NCBI RefSeq assembly: GCF_900113115.1
Contig: NZ_FOOF01000002.1
Span: 361,901 to 425,900, forward strand
Direction of reading: 5' to 3'
Length of the DNA stretch: 64,000 nucleotides
From: Duganella sp. CF458
GTDB lineage: Bacteria; Pseudomonadota; Gammaproteobacteria; Burkholderiales; Burkholderiaceae_D
Under the pieces are notes generated by a model. The model was given only the letters and a program-made list of their open reading frames with translations, searched no databases and had not been told where the DNA came from. Shown here piece after piece: positions 33,492 to 41,987 of this stretch. Made by a program: the position numbers and the translations under genes. Each line of letters opens with the position of its first letter. Position 1 is the stretch's first letter.

Positions 33492-34837
33492 ACCAGCCAA
33501 ACCACCAGCTAAGCCTATGGCTGCACAAGCGCCGTGTTGCGGATATTGGCTACGATCCGCTCAACGAAGGCTGGACTTTGCGCTATACGGACGAATGGAA
33601 GGAAGACCACCAGGCGTTTGCGCTCTCGCCGGCCTTGCCGCTTGATGCGGAATGCAGTTCAGCCTCGATCCGCCGCTTCATCGAGAACCTGCTGCCCGAG
33701 GGACGGGCACTGGACATCGTGGCATCGGCACAAGGTGTCGCAAAGAGTAATGTCTATGGCCTGGTCCGCGCATTGGGCGCTGAAACCACGGGCGCATTCC
33801 GATTCCTGCCGCACGGGGAAAATGGCAGCACTGAGCCGGCGAGAATCCGCGCGCGCGAAATCTGCCTTGCCGAGCTGGATGAGCGCATTGGTGAACGTGA
33901 ATCCCGTCCCCTCGTGGAATGGGATGGCAAGGTCCGGATGTCGGTAGCGGGCTACCAGGACAAACTGCTGGTCTATGCAAGCGGTGAGCCGGGTGAAGTG
34001 CCGATGTACTTGCCTGACTTCCCATTGGCCTCCACTCACATTCTCAAACCGGAACCTGCCGACGCACGCCTGCCCCATATGGTCGCCAACGAGCATTTCT
34101 GCATGACGTTGGCAAGACGGCTCGGCCTGCCGGCAGCCAGCGTAAGCATCGTCCGCACACCACGGCCGGTTCTTGCGATCACGCGTTTTGACCGCCTGGC
34201 GCATAACGATACAAGCGGCGCATGGGTAGAGCGCAAGCACATCATCGATGCCTGCCAGGCCAGCGACCTGCCCGCCGCATACAAATACGAGCGCAATATC
34301 GGCAGCGTAGGCGAGGCAGCGCTGTACCGCGATGGTGTCAGTCTTCCCCGGCTATTCGGTTTGCTTGAACACGCAACCCGCAAGGCTGCCGACAGGCTGG
34401 CGATCCTGCGCTGGGCGCTCTTTCAGCTTGTGATCGGGAACAGCGACGCCCATGGAAAGAACTTTTCCTTCTTCGTGCACAGGTCCGGCCTGCAAGCTGC
34501 GCCCTGGTATGACCTGGTAAGTGTGGTGCAATACCCGCAGTTTTCCCACGACCTGGCCATGGCATTTGGTGACGAGTTCAACCTCGATCAAATCAAGGCA
34601 TTCTCGTTGGCCGACTTTGCCCAGCGCTGCGGAATCGACCGGCAGTTGCTGGTGCGTGAGTGCCGCCGCTTGCGGGACGGAGTGCGGCAGCACGCCGCCG
34701 AAGTGGCAAACAGCCAGCCCTACCTGGCGGATGAGAGGCAATTGGTGGACAAGATTGTGGAGTTGGCCCTGTCACAGTCCGAAAGGTTGGAAGTCATGTC
34801 CAGGGAGGCAAGCAGCATCCCGCCAGACATGTTCTGA
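33488..34837 (+). CDS. hipA: HipA-type serine/threonine kinase toxin
   Basis: 449 residues. HipA kinases phosphorylate a translation target (glutamyl-tRNA synthetase in E. coli) and cause dormancy. The N-terminal couple domain is followed by VRMSVAGYQDKLLV (the ATP/phosphate loop region around the regulatory Ser), HILKPEP with the ATP-binding Lys, VANEHFCMTLARRLGLP, and the catalytic VIGNSDAHGKNFS, which holds the general-base Asp and Mg ligands; YDLVSVVQYP follows. It appears intact. It is convergent with the Wadjet operon, 12 bases from jetD's stop. Confidence 0.93.
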   Translation: MNQPNHQLSLWLHKRRVADIGYDPLNEGWTLRYTDEWKEDHQAFALSPALPLDAECSSASIRRFIENLLPEGRALDIVASAQGVAKSNVYGLVRALGAETTGAFRFLPHGENGSTEPARIRAREICLAELDERIGERESRPLVEWDGKVRMSVAGYQDKLLVYASGEPGEVPMYLPDFPLASTHILKPEPADARLPHMVANEHFCMTLARRLGLPAASVSIVRTPRPVLAITRFDRLAHNDTSGAWVERKHIIDACQASDLPAAYKYERNIGSVGEAALYRDGVSLPRLFGLLEHATRKAADRLAILRWALFQLVIGNSDAHGKNFSFFVHRSGLQAAPWYDLVSVVQYPQFSHDLAMAFGDEFNLDQIKAFSLADFAQRCGIDRQLLVRECRRLRDGVRQHAAEVANSQPYLADERQLVDKIVELALSQSERLEVMSREASSIPPDMF

Positions 34838-34849
34838 CGGCATGTGCCT

Positions 34850-36010
34850 CTAGCGCTGCGCCCCCAATGCCTGCAGGACTACCTGCCATGAGATGCGCTC
34901 CTGCTCCAGCCTTACGCAGTGCCCCCAGCGATGCGCTCGCAAGCCCTGATAGACAACGTGCTCTGCGGGTAGTAGGAGCGGCAGGTCTTCTGCCGTGAAT
35001 TGATCTGCTTCTTTCGTCCACAAAGAAGAAAACTGCAGCAAGGTCGATTCGTCCATCAAGAGCGATTGCAGCTGCGGCAGATGGCAGCGGGCACGATGCA
35101 GGATTGCGTAGCCGTGGGTGTCGATATCGCCCCAGTAAAGTCCTTTGCATCCCTGGACCCATGGAATGTGCGACAGCACGTCGACGTTATAGCCCAATGC
35201 GACCAGGGCAACAGTTCCCGGCATGTCCGGCAGCGCCAATCCTGACTGCTGGTTTTCGACGACCAGCACAGTCGACGGTTCCAGCGCCATGCAGGCCAGT
35301 TGCCCTAATGGCGCACTGATGTCGCACAAGCCACCGCTCCTGGCGCGCAATGCTGGATCGAGAATCCGTATTTGCACGAAGGCCGGCAGCGGCTTCAATC
35401 CACTCAAGCTGTGGAAGTCCTCGCCGTTGCCATCCAGCCCGCGTAGGCCGGCCAATAGTTTCCCAAGCAAGCTTTTGCGCGCCTCAATCCATTTGGTATC
35501 CACGCCAACGATCGGAAGTTGCCTGGCATAGAGAGCGGAGCGCGGATTGGTTTCCAGCCATTCCAGCACATGCAGCAGGCGCGAAAAGTCGGAATCCTGA
35601 AAGTCGGCCAACACGTTGAAATAGCGGGAGGCAGTTTGCGTCAGCTGCGGCCATTTCCGGCACAGTTCCTGTAAACGGTCTTCGGCAAGGCGCCACCGGT
35701 AGAGTTCGCCGATCCAGGCGCAGACTGCACGCGGACCATCCAGCCGCAACGACTCCGGCAGGCGCTGCGTGCCGAGCAGCCGCCAGCGGCGTTCGACCCA
35801 CTGGACTTCGCCTTCACCGCTCCAATTGCGCCAGGCAGCAGCCCATTCGCGAACAGCGTCAACTTGCTTCATCGCTTCCGCTTCGCTTGGCGGGCCGAGT
35901 GGAACCAGCAGGGGCCATTGCTGCGCAGGATCGGCCGCGACCAGCCATTCGCGGTGCTTACCGGCGAACCGCTTTTTCAACAGGGTGCAGACGTCATCCG
36001 GCAGCTTCAA
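34850..36010 (-). CDS. jetD: Wadjet system protein JetD (TOPRIM nuclease subunit)
   Basis: 386 residues. JetD is the DNA-cleaving subunit of the Wadjet anti-plasmid system. An N-terminal DUF3322-like helical domain (about 1-200) precedes a TOPRIM fold with Glu in VLVVENQQ (about residue 250) and the DxD pair in LYWGDIDTHGY (about 295), the expected metal-binding residues. It overlaps the end of jetC by 17 bases on the minus strand and is last in the operon. A complete sequence with catalytic residues suggests a working nuclease. Confidence 0.92.
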   Translation of the reverse strand: MKLPDDVCTLLKKRFAGKHREWLVAADPAQQWPLLVPLGPPSEAEAMKQVDAVREWAAAWRNWSGEGEVQWVERRWRLLGTQRLPESLRLDGPRAVCAWIGELYRWRLAEDRLQELCRKWPQLTQTASRYFNVLADFQDSDFSRLLHVLEWLETNPRSALYARQLPIVGVDTKWIEARKSLLGKLLAGLRGLDGNGEDFHSLSGLKPLPAFVQIRILDPALRARSGGLCDISAPLGQLACMALEPSTVLVVENQQSGLALPDMPGTVALVALGYNVDVLSHIPWVQGCKGLYWGDIDTHGYAILHRARCHLPQLQSLLMDESTLLQFSSLWTKEADQFTAEDLPLLLPAEHVVYQGLRAHRWGHCVRLEQERISWQVVLQALGAQR

Positions 36011-39000
36011 GGGATGCCTCTGTGCGCACGTCGGCGGCCAGTTTCAACCTCCGCTGTCCTTCATCGTATTCGATCAGCAGTACCCCGGATTCGCGCCGCT
36101 CGCGGATCGCGACGAAGCATGCACCGCCGATGAATGGTTCCAAAGTCATCACCGATTTCAACGGTGTTGCGACAATCATCTGGAATCCGAAATTGGCGAA
36201 GATGTTCATGGCCAGGGCCGTAAATTCGTTATCCGCCTTGTCAAAGGCTTCATCGAGCACCACCGGCGCATAAACCGGGACGCCGCTCTCGCTGCCGCCA
36301 AGCTGGTAGCGTAGCGCTGCCGCGAGCACAGTGGTGGCCAGCTTCTGCCGCTGGCCGCCCGATTTACCGGCGCCGCTCTCCAGCACATCCTGCTCGATGC
36401 CATGCTCATCGTATTCCCGGCCGATGAACTCGACATGCAGGCGAACGTCCAGCACCGATTCGCGCCAGCGCCGAAGCTCGGTATCCTGGCTGGAAAGCCG
36501 GTCCACCAGCCGGCGCAGTTCAATGAACCGTGCCTCCGCGGCCTCCGGGTCGTCATGCCATGCATGGCTAAGCGCATCGAGGATGTCCTGCTTGAACTGG
36601 CGCACTTCCGGCAGTTGCCGGTCTTTCGGTTGAATCTGCAAGTATGTCGTACGCTCCTCATTTCGGTTGAAGGGCACGTGGCGCAAGCTTTCGTTCACGA
36701 TTTCCATGCGCGCCAGGATGGATTTTCGTGCATCGTTCAGGTAGGTATTCAATGCAGCAAGGTTCTGGTGGCTCTGGTTGCGCAAAAGGTCGAAGAAGCG
36801 CTGTTCATGGGCGGGCAAGCCATCGGTTTCGAGCCGCGTGAGCTTGGTGAAAAAGTCAGTTGCCGACGCCAGCGCTGCATCCAAACCATCGGCATCGGCG
36901 CGCCAGGTATTGATAAACGTGGCGAATTGCGCTTCGATGAACTTGCCGCAGTCGCCAATGCTTTCGCTGAGCTTCAGTATGTCGTCCGAAATGCTCTTGC
37001 GAACAACGCGGTCCGCGTGGTCGACGTCTTTCAGAACCAATGGCTGCGGCAGGCGAAGATAGCGCTCGTCCAAGCCCTGTTGCTGGTGCGGCGTCGGGAG
37101 GACGATGGACGGGTCCTGCTGCGCGGAGGCGAGCTGCTTTTCATGCAGGGCGATGTCCCGCTGCCGTGACAGCAGCGATACCTTTTCGCCCTCCAGCGCT
37201 TCTGCGGCCTGCTTCACCAGTTCGCGTTGCTGGCGCAGGCGATCGTCGATTGCCTGCAGGTTGGAGTTGCCGTCGCGGATGGTTGCAAGCTGGCGATCGA
37301 TGGCACTGATGCGCAACACCAGCGGTTCAGCCTCGATCTCATGCCACTCGAGGTTGACTAGGGTCTGGCACTGCAGCACGCTCAATGCCGCATCGTGCCG
37401 CTGCTTGCCAAGCGCCGAAAGCTGGACTTCCAGGGCATCCTGTTGTTGGCGAAGTTGCTGTTCCTGCTGCTCGTAAAGCCCGAGCTTTTCGCGGTTGTCG
37501 AACCCCATCACCCAATAGCGCCTGTCATTGACGTTGCTGCGGTCATCCTTCTCATGCCGTGCGCGATTATGCTTGACCTGCCCCTCTCGCGTCAGCGCCC
37601 GCTCCGGAGCAGCACGGAAGGCGCGCATCGACTCCACGCATTCGTAATCAAACCGTTGGCGCAATTCAGCCTGCAGCCAGTCTGCAAAGCGGTCGCCCTT
37701 CACATTGAGTTTGGTGACCAATGAACTTGCCCGCAGTGGCCGCGCCTGCGGCTGTTCTGTGCGCACGGTGCGGAAATAGACCAGCTTCTGGCCCAGGCTG
37801 GCTTCGTTGACATGATTGGACAGGGCAGTGTAATGCTCTTCGTCGACGAGGATGGACAGCGCGAAGCCATGCAGCACGCGTTCGATGGCGCCACGCCACT
37901 GGGATTCCTCCGGTTTAACCTCGATCAGTTCACCGGCAAAGGGCAGGGCATCCTGGCCCACCCCCAGCGCAGTCGCCAGCTGCCGCCGCATTTCAAGCAT
38001 GTGTGCCGGGATGCTGCTTGGTTGGCGCCGTAACGATTGCAGTTCGCGCAGCACCTCTTCATGCTTGCGTTTGAAGTCGTCGCGTGCACGGCCCAGTTCC
38101 AGCAACTGGTCTTCGCCCGCAGCGTTATGTTGCCAGTCATCGAGCTCGCGCCGCGCCTGGCCGACAAGTACGGCGAAGCCATCGGGCGAGCCGTCAAACG
38201 TCCAGTCAAGCGATTTACAGGCATCGACCGCCTGTTTGCGCTTAGCCATGCGCCCGATACGCTGTTCCTCCACCAGTCGGCGCTCGACCTCCAACTGTTC
38301 GATGCGGTCGCCGCCTGCAGCGCCGCGTTGCAGCTCCAAGTCGCGCAGGGCAAGCTCGCGGTTGTCCTGCGAGTTGCGCAACTGCTGTACACGGCCGGAC
38401 AATCCGTCCACCTCGATGCGCAAGGCTGCTATGTGCTCCGCCAGCAACTTGATGCGTAATAGTTCGCGATAGCTATTCAGCCCGGCTTCAAGCTCCTGCA
38501 GGCCGTTGCGCTCCAGCTTTAGCGAATCCATCTCCTGGTGCCGCGTGCGGGCCGGCGCCAGCGTTTGCACCTGCTTGCGCGCTGTAACGACGGCTTGGTG
38601 CGCGGCGTTCAATTCCCCGAACTCGTTGACCAGGCGATCGGCGACCTCGAAGGTTTCCGGCTTGTCCAGCATGAAGTCGCGCAAGAAGGTGTTCAAGTCG
38701 CCTACGTTCTTGGCCGACTGCGTCTTGTGCAGCAGCCGCAGTGTCATTTCGCTCTCGATGCCAAGCAAGCGGCAGAACCGCTCGCAGTAGGGACGGAATT
38801 CGTCCTTGACGTGGGCATCGGGGAAAGTTTGCTTCAGCTTGCGGATGTCGAAATTGGTACTGCCGAAGTCCTGCAATTCGCGCAGGTCGAACGGCCGCTC
38901 GAAAATCAGGAAGATGCGTTTGACATCGGTGTTGGCATTGCTGTTCCCACGTAGCCAGAACAGCTGCAACAACACCACGTCCTGGCCATTGCTGTTGTGG

Positions 39001-39341
39001 TAGTGCAGGGCGATCGCGGACCAGGTCGTGGTGCCGCCGCGCAGGTAGCGTGTGGTGGTCACGCCGGAAGCGCTATCGCTTTGCGCAGACCAGGCACCGC
39101 GGATGTAGCTGACCAGGTTGCGGTCGCGACCTGCACGGTCGGCCTCGCGCGCGGCAGCATTGAAGTCGACCCAGCGCGGCGGTACCAGCAAGGCGGAAAA
39201 TGCGTCCAGCAGGGTAGACTTGCCGGCGCCGGATGGGCCGACGATCAGGAAACCGCGTTCGCTGATCGGAATATCGTGCAAGCCGTTGAAGGTGCCCCAA
39301 TTGAATACCTGCAGGCGCGCCATGCGGAACTGATCGTTCAT
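35994..39341 (-). CDS. jetC: Wadjet system protein JetC (SMC-like ATPase)
   Basis: 1115 residues. JetC is the MukB/SMC-like motor that extrudes DNA loops on circular plasmids. Walker A GPSGAGKST lies near residue 34, the long central region is coiled coil with a hinge near the middle, and the C-terminal head has the ABC signature SGGQRQKLA and Walker B VVLDEAF. Both heads being intact argues for activity. Start overlaps the jetB stop (ATGA). Confidence 0.94.
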   Translation of the reverse strand: MNDQFRMARLQVFNWGTFNGLHDIPISERGFLIVGPSGAGKSTLLDAFSALLVPPRWVDFNAAAREADRAGRDRNLVSYIRGAWSAQSDSASGVTTTRYLRGGTTTWSAIALHYHNSNGQDVVLLQLFWLRGNSNANTDVKRIFLIFERPFDLRELQDFGSTNFDIRKLKQTFPDAHVKDEFRPYCERFCRLLGIESEMTLRLLHKTQSAKNVGDLNTFLRDFMLDKPETFEVADRLVNEFGELNAAHQAVVTARKQVQTLAPARTRHQEMDSLKLERNGLQELEAGLNSYRELLRIKLLAEHIAALRIEVDGLSGRVQQLRNSQDNRELALRDLELQRGAAGGDRIEQLEVERRLVEEQRIGRMAKRKQAVDACKSLDWTFDGSPDGFAVLVGQARRELDDWQHNAAGEDQLLELGRARDDFKRKHEEVLRELQSLRRQPSSIPAHMLEMRRQLATALGVGQDALPFAGELIEVKPEESQWRGAIERVLHGFALSILVDEEHYTALSNHVNEASLGQKLVYFRTVRTEQPQARPLRASSLVTKLNVKGDRFADWLQAELRQRFDYECVESMRAFRAAPERALTREGQVKHNRARHEKDDRSNVNDRRYWVMGFDNREKLGLYEQQEQQLRQQQDALEVQLSALGKQRHDAALSVLQCQTLVNLEWHEIEAEPLVLRISAIDRQLATIRDGNSNLQAIDDRLRQQRELVKQAAEALEGEKVSLLSRQRDIALHEKQLASAQQDPSIVLPTPHQQQGLDERYLRLPQPLVLKDVDHADRVVRKSISDDILKLSESIGDCGKFIEAQFATFINTWRADADGLDAALASATDFFTKLTRLETDGLPAHEQRFFDLLRNQSHQNLAALNTYLNDARKSILARMEIVNESLRHVPFNRNEERTTYLQIQPKDRQLPEVRQFKQDILDALSHAWHDDPEAAEARFIELRRLVDRLSSQDTELRRWRESVLDVRLHVEFIGREYDEHGIEQDVLESGAGKSGGQRQKLATTVLAAALRYQLGGSESGVPVYAPVVLDEAFDKADNEFTALAMNIFANFGFQMIVATPLKSVMTLEPFIGGACFVAIRERRESGVLLIEYDEGQRRLKLAADVRTEASLEAAG

Positions 39342-40021
39342 TCCTCGTCCTCACCATCATCCAGCGGCTGGCGATCCAAAGCTGGCGATTCGCCTGCGGC
39401 CATGGCCTCATACAAGGCTGTCAGCGCCACGATCTCCTCGGCGGTGAACAGCAGCTTCAGCGTGGGAGAAATTTCGAAGCGGTCTTCGCTGGCGCGGATC
39501 TTCTGCAGAATATTGTGCTTCTTCATCTTCTCGATGGAGGCACCAATACGCTTGGTAAAGCCGGCGCGGTCGGTGCTGGCGGCGCGTTCGTATAGCACCA
39601 GGTTTTCGACCATTTCGTCGCGCGCCACCACGGCACGGTCGCCATGCGCCTCAGCCTGCGTCAGGCGCTGGCGCAGGAAAAGGACCAGCACCGAGTCGAT
39701 AAAGGTAAGCTGGGCGCGGCGCAACAGGATTGGCACTTCGAGATCACCCGCATCTACCTGGCGCGTAAATGCCACCTGCATGTCGCGGTCGATCACCAGG
39801 TCCAGGAACAGCTCGTGCAGGCGGCGCTTGACCACTACCTCGTCGCGTAGCAGAACGGGCCACAGCTTGGGATGGCGGCGCCCTTCCAGCGAAGGGCCGG
39901 AAAGCAGCTGCACCAGCACGCGGCGGGTGTCCAACGGCAGCTCACCGGTGTCGTTCATGAAAAGAACGGTAGGTGCCGGCGCGGCTTCAGCCTGTGCTGC
40001 CGCCTGTTCTGGCAAGTCCAT
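39338..40021 (-). CDS. jetB: Wadjet system protein JetB (MukE-like)
   Basis: About 227 residues from ATG 40021 (MDLPEQAAAQ); ATG 39958 is an alternative start. JetB corresponds to MukE (DUF4194), a winged-helix subunit that bridges JetA and JetC. The region FLRQRLTQAEAHGDRAVVARDEMVENL and the C-terminal ISPTLKLLFTAEEIVALTALYEAM match. The gene overlaps the end of jetA by 35 bases and the start of jetC by four, so all subunits are produced together. Confidence 0.9.
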   Translation of the reverse strand: MDLPEQAAAQAEAAPAPTVLFMNDTGELPLDTRRVLVQLLSGPSLEGRRHPKLWPVLLRDEVVVKRRLHELFLDLVIDRDMQVAFTRQVDAGDLEVPILLRRAQLTFIDSVLVLFLRQRLTQAEAHGDRAVVARDEMVENLVLYERAASTDRAGFTKRIGASIEKMKKHNILQKIRASEDRFEISPTLKLLFTAEEIVALTALYEAMAAGESPALDRQPLDDGEDEE

Positions 40022-41471
40022 CCTGTTGGTCCTTGAAGAAGTAAATAGCCGGTATTGTAGCCGTGCGCAGGACATTGTCGTTGCCCAGCCAACTGACCGA
40101 TTCGCTGGATTGGGCCACCATGCCAAAGCGGCTGCCCAGAGACATCAGTCCAATCACGCTGCCCAGGCCTTGGGGGGCGGGAAACGCGGACAAGACGTCG
40201 GCGATGGAGCACTGCGAGCGTGTCGCCAGCACTGCCTGGACATTGACTGCCAGCGTGCGGAAGTCGATCTCCGACTGGGCGACCAACAGGCCGATGGACT
40301 CAAGGTTGATCGGTGGCGCGGCAGCTTCGCCCATGCGGTCCGGCAGTGCTTGCAGCGCCGGGTCGTGCAGCACCCATTGCGACAACGACGACAGCCGGCT
40401 ACTGGTCAGCCCCAAAGTGTAGTTCAGGGTATCCGTAGCCTTGACTTCTTCCTTCAGCGCCAGTGCGGAACGCTGGGCGGAGCGCAGCAATTGAGTCAGG
40501 CGGCGCTGCTCCATGAATTCCCGGCTCTGGACGAAATGCTTCAGGCTGCGGGCGAACGATTGCAGCACTTCGTGCACAATGCCACCTTGCTCCAGCAAGG
40601 TGCGCGTCAAGCGCAGCAGGAATTTACGCTCGGCCGGGTCTAGCGCTGCGACGAAATCGCGCGACATTAATTGGTCCAGGGCGTCCTCCAGGGCGGCTGA
40701 CTGCACAGGATCGGTCAACAGACGCCAGAAGGCAGAAAAGGTGCGGCCCGCATCGCTATCGCTGATCAAGTCAATGCCGGCAAACAGGGAGTCGAGGACT
40801 TCACCGCGGCTGCCATCGTTGTCCATGATGCGTTCGCGCAGCTCGCGGTTCAACTGCTCGAACTGGTCGCGCACGCGGCGGAAATCACCTGCCAGGTTAT
40901 CGGCTAAGGCAATGATCTCGCGTGTTCGCTCCAGGGCGGCTGCCTCCGGCAGGATGACTGCCTTGCCTTGCTCAATGTCGGTGATTTCCCGTTCTATGCG
41001 CTCCTGCTCTGCACGCAATCGCGCCACGCGGCGGGCTTTGTCCGCGTCCGTATCGTCGGACAGCTTGGCAAGTGCATCGATCACCAGTCCGAGCCGGCTT
41101 TCGGTGGCCGCACTATGCGGCTTGGCCAGGCTGGATATGAAGCGGATCGCCTCGACGGTCGACGTCGCAAGTTCGTACTCCTCTTCCTTCGAGCCTGGTG
41201 GAAAACGTCGCTCGAGATAACCGTCCCCCAGCCAGGAAGCGGCATATTGCTGGGCGGTCTGCGGCCAGTCTTCGCCAAGATTGCGGAGGCGTTCAAGCTC
41301 ACGCTCAATCCGCTCGTGGAAGATGGACGCCGGTAGGCTGCGCTCGCTCTCGTATAAATGGGCTTGCAGCAGTGCGATAACTGTTGGCCCGTTGGCAGCC
41401 GCCAGCAGTCGCCATAGAGGCTGCTGGCGCATTTGGCGGTAGGCTGCTAGCGCTTTATCCGGTTTCATCAC
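39987..41471 (-). CDS. jetA: Wadjet system protein JetA (MukF-like kleisin)
   Basis: 494 residues, usual length for DUF3375. The N-terminal winged-helix part (LWRLLAAANGPTVIALLQAHL) precedes a helical region with conserved YLERRFPPGSKEEEYELATST, then a coiled coil around 155-230, then the C-terminal part that joins JetC. It is the first intact gene of the Wadjet operon. The stop of the ccdB remnant ends six bases before its start, so that remnant now forms part of the leader of the operon. Confidence 0.93.
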   Translation of the reverse strand: MMKPDKALAAYRQMRQQPLWRLLAAANGPTVIALLQAHLYESERSLPASIFHERIERELERLRNLGEDWPQTAQQYAASWLGDGYLERRFPPGSKEEEYELATSTVEAIRFISSLAKPHSAATESRLGLVIDALAKLSDDTDADKARRVARLRAEQERIEREITDIEQGKAVILPEAAALERTREIIALADNLAGDFRRVRDQFEQLNRELRERIMDNDGSRGEVLDSLFAGIDLISDSDAGRTFSAFWRLLTDPVQSAALEDALDQLMSRDFVAALDPAERKFLLRLTRTLLEQGGIVHEVLQSFARSLKHFVQSREFMEQRRLTQLLRSAQRSALALKEEVKATDTLNYTLGLTSSRLSSLSQWVLHDPALQALPDRMGEAAAPPINLESIGLLVAQSEIDFRTLAVNVQAVLATRSQCSIADVLSAFPAPQGLGSVIGLMSLGSRFGMVAQSSESVSWLGNDNVLRTATIPAIYFFKDQQDGLARTGGSTG

Positions 41472-41477
41472 GTGGCT

Positions 41478-41783
41478 TCAATCCGCACCAAAGGCCCGGT
41501 CCAGCGCAGCCTGAATAGTAACCTGGCTTTCCCGCGCCGAAGCGATCCTGGTTTTCAGTTCTCCGATCGGAATGGCGCCGAGTTGCGGCGTATCCAGCAC
41601 ATAGTCTTCGCCATCGATTGGGATGATGGGAAGCAGGTCCGGCGGCAAAGCAATGGAGGAAAAAGCCGTCAGAGGTCGTAGCGGCACCACAATCTTTGTT
41701 GCTAACCCGCTGATCACCATGGACAGTGTAATGTTAGTTGCCTTCTTACCTGGCATCATTGGTGTGGACAGCGCTGATTTCAC
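41478..41783 (-). pseudogene. ccdB-type toxin remnant, N-terminus lost
   Basis: The C-terminal ~75 residues (SGLATKIVVPL, LPPDLLPIIPIDGEDYVLDTPQLGAIP, AALDRAFGAD) match the CcdB gyrase-poison fold, and the family's C-terminal region is kept. The N-terminal strand pair expected before it is missing: the frame reads MKSALSTPMMPGKKATNIT, unlike any CcdB start. No ccdA antitoxin precedes it. A start at the internal ATG (SMVISGL) would give a truncated protein. It looks like a broken toxin left at the head of the jet operon, six bases from jetA. Confidence 0.65.
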
Positions 41784-41825
41784 AAGACTTTACGGTGCGC
41801 ATTTAACATGAGGGATGTAATGCGC

Positions 41826-41845
41826 ATTATACGCCCACGGGCGTA
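41826..41845 (-). promoter_or_regulatory. Candidate promoter and operator of the jet operon
   Basis: On the minus strand a perfect TATAAT (41826-41831) overlaps the edge of the 16-base inverted repeat TACGCCC-AC-GGGCGTA (41830-41845). No good -35 is seen at 17 bases, so an activator or a weak promoter is possible. The palindrome could be an operator for a ccdA-like or other regulator not in the window. Confidence 0.45.
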
Positions 41846-41987
41846 GCGCCCCGGTTTCTCCGCGCGGGTGGAAGACGGATTCACAGGGTAACTCAATAAC
41901 CCGCGCACGATTTGCTGAAGATCAACGTCGACAAAATTTACACGCGCAAACTGGCCTCTCGCGTCAACCAGACGAACGGAGCCTGCC

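Noticed and set aside
36402..37169. Plus-strand frames within jetC
   Set aside because: Antisense to the coiled coil of JetC; no ribosome sites or conserved motifs.
35994..39341. JetC as a chromosomal SMC or MukB
   Set aside because: Neighbours are JetA, JetB and JetD with a TOPRIM nuclease; chromosomal condensins lack that subunit.
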